7,685 nt of DNA from CANJSG01 sp038203875 (GTDB lineage: Bacteria > Verrucomicrobiota > Verrucomicrobiia > Limisphaerales > CANJSG01). A program made the position numbers and the translations under genes. This document shows, one piece after another, positions 6,292 to 7,685 of this stretch (position 1 is the first letter of the stretch; each line of letters starts with the position of its first letter). The DNA is taken from NCBI GenBank assembly GCA_038203875.1, contig JBBRDN010000209.1, forward strand, positions 1 through 7,685, written 5' to 3'. The notes under the pieces were generated by a model that saw only the letters and a program-made list of their open reading frames with translations, was not told the origin of the DNA and ran no database searches.

Positions 6292-6329
6292 GGCAGGTTT
6301 GGATTTTCGCCGGGCCTTCCCAACATCAT
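6288..6329 (-). CDS. Possible 13-residue leader peptide coupled to the serine hydrolase
   Basis: ATG codons at 6329 and 6326 open a frame reading MMLGRPGENPNLP that ends at TGA 6288-6290, overlapping the hydrolase start as ATGA. GAGG lies 4 and 7 nt before the two ATGs, a better ribosome site than anything in front of the hydrolase itself. Ribosomes finishing this frame could restart on the hydrolase. There is no runs-of-codons signal for attenuation. A chance frame of this size is quite possible. Confidence 0.3.
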   Translation of the reverse strand: MMLGRPGENPNLP

Positions 6330-6372
6330 ATTCCCTCAGTAGAGCGCCAAACGACCGCCTACAATTACAATC

Positions 6373-6543
6373 TCATTCACCCTTTGTGTTTCGGGCCTCT
6401 TCTTCGGCTTCGGACTTGGCCGCATCGGCATCGATGTAGCGCTTCACGACATACCACATGGTCACGATCGGGATGACGAAAAAGGGCACCATGATCAGCC
6501 CGGAGCGGACGTCCTCGCGCTTGTCCGGACGGACGAACTTCAT
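6373..6543 (-). CDS. Small single-pass membrane protein, unknown function
   Basis: This 56-residue frame lies in an otherwise empty 320-bp gap. It reads as a basic N-terminus (MKFVRPDKREDVR), one hydrophobic helix at about residues 15-34 (LIMVPFFVIPIVTMWYVV), and a charged, glutamate-rich tail (KSEAEEEARNTKGE) that could be a short amphipathic helix or coiled coil. Codon third positions are strongly G/C, like the neighbouring genes, which supports real coding. The start is ATG 6543; no good ribosome site is visible. The frame stays open further upstream (…HHAVFAFLYP before the Met) without another ATG, GTG or TTG close by, so a longer form is possible. It lies between purM and the hydrolase on the same strand. 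I do not recognise the family. Confidence 0.55.
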   Translation of the reverse strand: MKFVRPDKREDVRSGLIMVPFFVIPIVTMWYVVKRYIDADAAKSEAEEEARNTKGE

Positions 6544-6579
6544 CGGGTAGAGGAAGGCGAAGACGGCGTGATGGCCAGA

Positions 6580-6597
6580 GCTGATCCGCTGATCAGC
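6580..6597 (-). terminator. Hairpin just downstream of purM
   Basis: GCTGATC (6580-6586) and GATCAGC (6591-6597) are perfect 7-bp complements with a CGCT loop, beginning about 15 nt after the purM stop on the minus strand. No T-tract follows (TCTGGCC), so intrinsic termination would be weak; it may partly separate purM from the small membrane protein gene. Confidence 0.35.
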
Positions 6598-6611
6598 AGT
6601 GGTCGAACGCT

Positions 6612-7670
6612 CTATTCGACCCGGCAGACACCCGTGCCCTTCGTGATCTCGCCGATGATCCAGGCCTTGTGCTTCTCGGCGCGGATGAGCTTGAGCACGG
6701 CTTCGGTCTCGTCCTGCGTGACGATGGCCACCATGCCGATGCCCATGTTGAAGACCTGGTAGAGTTCGGCCTCATCGACTCCGCCCTTCTCGCGGATGAT
6801 CTGGAAGATCGGCAGCATGTCCCAAGTGCCCTTGTAGACGACGGCGTCGAGCTTCGGAGGCAGCACGCGAGGGATGTTGTCCACGAATCCGCCGCCGGTG
6901 ATGTGGGCGAAGGACTTCACGGCATCGGCCTGGCCGGTCTTGTTGAACTTCTTCACCAGCTTCTGCACGAGCGGGCCATAAGTGACGTGGGTCGCGAGCA
7001 GCGCGTCGCCGATGGTGCCGCCGAGTTCCGCCACCTTGCTCGTCGGCTTCAGCCTCATCTGGTCGAAGAAAATCTTCCGGCCGAGGGAATAGCCGTTGGT
7101 GTGGAGGCCGCTGGATTCGATGCCGATGACGACGTCGCCGCGTTTGACGGACTTCTGGCCGTCGAGCATCCGCGACTTGTCCACGACGCCGACGATGGTG
7201 CCGCTGACGTCGTATTCGCCGGGCTGGTAGAAGCCGGGCATCTGCGCCGTCTCGCCGCCGACGAGCGCGCAGCCGTTCTTCGCGCAACCGCGGACGAAGC
7301 CTTTGATGATTTCCTTGAAGACGTGTGGCTCCAGCTTGCCGGTGCCGAGGTAGTCGAGGAAGAAGAGCGGTTCCGCGCCGAGCACCGCGATGTCGTTCAC
7401 GCAGTGGTTCACCAGGTCCTCGCCGATGGTGTCGTGGCGGTCCATGGCGAAGGCGATCTTGAGCTTGGTTCCGACGCCGTCGACGGAGCTGACGAGGATG
7501 GGCTGCCGGTATTTCTTCACGTCGAGCGCGAAGAGGCCGCCGAAACCGCCGACCTTGCCGAGGACTTCGCGGCGGTGGGTGGAGGCGAGCAGCGCGGGCA
7601 GCGTGCTTTTGACTTGGTTGCCGAGGTCGATGTCGACGCCGGCGGCGGCGTAGGCTTTCTGTTTGCTCAT
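6612..7670 (-). CDS. purM: Phosphoribosylformylglycinamidine cyclo-ligase (AIR synthetase)
   Basis: This cytosolic enzyme of de novo purine synthesis closes the imidazole ring, turning FGAM into AIR with ATP. The 352-residue protein is full length for the family. It begins YAAAGVDIDLGNQ (7-19), the usual PurM opening, followed by SSVDGVGTKL (61-70), the ATP-site signature HCVNDIAVLGAEPLFFLDY (89-107), GGETAQMPG (138-146), GEYDVSGTIVG (151-161), SSGLHTNGYSL (about 191-201), and in the C-terminal half HITGGGFVDNIPRVLP and FNMGIGM. The ATG at 7670 is the only sensible start. The 15 bases visible upstream (TAACTCTCCCCGCCC) hold no Shine-Dalgarno, so leaderless or weakly initiated translation is possible, with the promoter outside the window. 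No other purine gene is adjacent here. Confidence 0.97.
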   Translation of the reverse strand: MSKQKAYAAAGVDIDLGNQVKSTLPALLASTHRREVLGKVGGFGGLFALDVKKYRQPILVSSVDGVGTKLKIAFAMDRHDTIGEDLVNHCVNDIAVLGAEPLFFLDYLGTGKLEPHVFKEIIKGFVRGCAKNGCALVGGETAQMPGFYQPGEYDVSGTIVGVVDKSRMLDGQKSVKRGDVVIGIESSGLHTNGYSLGRKIFFDQMRLKPTSKVAELGGTIGDALLATHVTYGPLVQKLVKKFNKTGQADAVKSFAHITGGGFVDNIPRVLPPKLDAVVYKGTWDMLPIFQIIREKGGVDEAELYQVFNMGIGMVAIVTQDETEAVLKLIRAEKHKAWIIGEITKGTGVCRVE

Positions 7671-7685
7671 GGGCGGGGAGAGTTA

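Overview
The window is GC-rich and densely coded, and reads as bacterial chromosome. Several points suggest the Verrucomicrobiota (Pedosphaera/Limisphaera side), although this is inference from memory of protein style and no search was run. The secreted hydrolase has an N-terminal 'SSN..SW..' to 'QFFQLQS' segment typical of exported proteins in that phylum. The tyrosine recombinase belongs to a family with a GASQ[GS]D motif that I associate with the same phylum. The intergenic DNA also carries GC-rich palindromes of a kind common in Planctomycetes and Verrucomicrobia.

Layout. (1) 1-1514, minus strand: the 5' two thirds of cas3, the HD nuclease-helicase of a type I CRISPR-Cas system. It runs off the left edge, so its C-terminus and any other cas genes lie outside the window. 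(2) 1515-1992: a 478-bp non-coding stretch upstream of cas3 with several inverted repeats and no CRISPR array. (3) 1993-3012, minus strand: a tyrosine recombinase co-oriented with cas3. It lacks the first catalytic arginine and is bracketed by strong inverted repeats. (4) 3013-3385: a 373-bp non-coding stretch packed with palindromes. (5) 3386-4969, plus strand: aroK (shikimate kinase) and queG (epoxyqueuosine reductase), 3 nt apart and almost certainly one transcript. (6) 4966-6291, minus strand: a secreted family S12 (beta-lactamase/DD-peptidase-like) serine hydrolase, whose stop codon shares the palindrome CTAG with the stop codon of queG. A 13-codon leader reading frame overlaps its start. 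(7) 6373-6543, minus strand: a 56-residue single-pass membrane protein, not previously obvious because of its size. (8) 6612-7670, minus strand: complete purM (AIR synthetase).

Interpretation. The right-hand 4.3 kb is core metabolism: aromatic amino acid, purine and tRNA queuosine synthesis, plus one exported hydrolase. The left-hand 3 kb is accessory: a CRISPR-Cas locus whose cas3 comes first, an unusual recombinase, and palindrome-rich spacers. The change between the two lies in about 3013-3385. The most interesting part is the pairing of the arginine-less recombinase, its flanking palindromes and the CRISPR-Cas locus. Whether they form a mobile unit cannot be decided without the DNA to the left.
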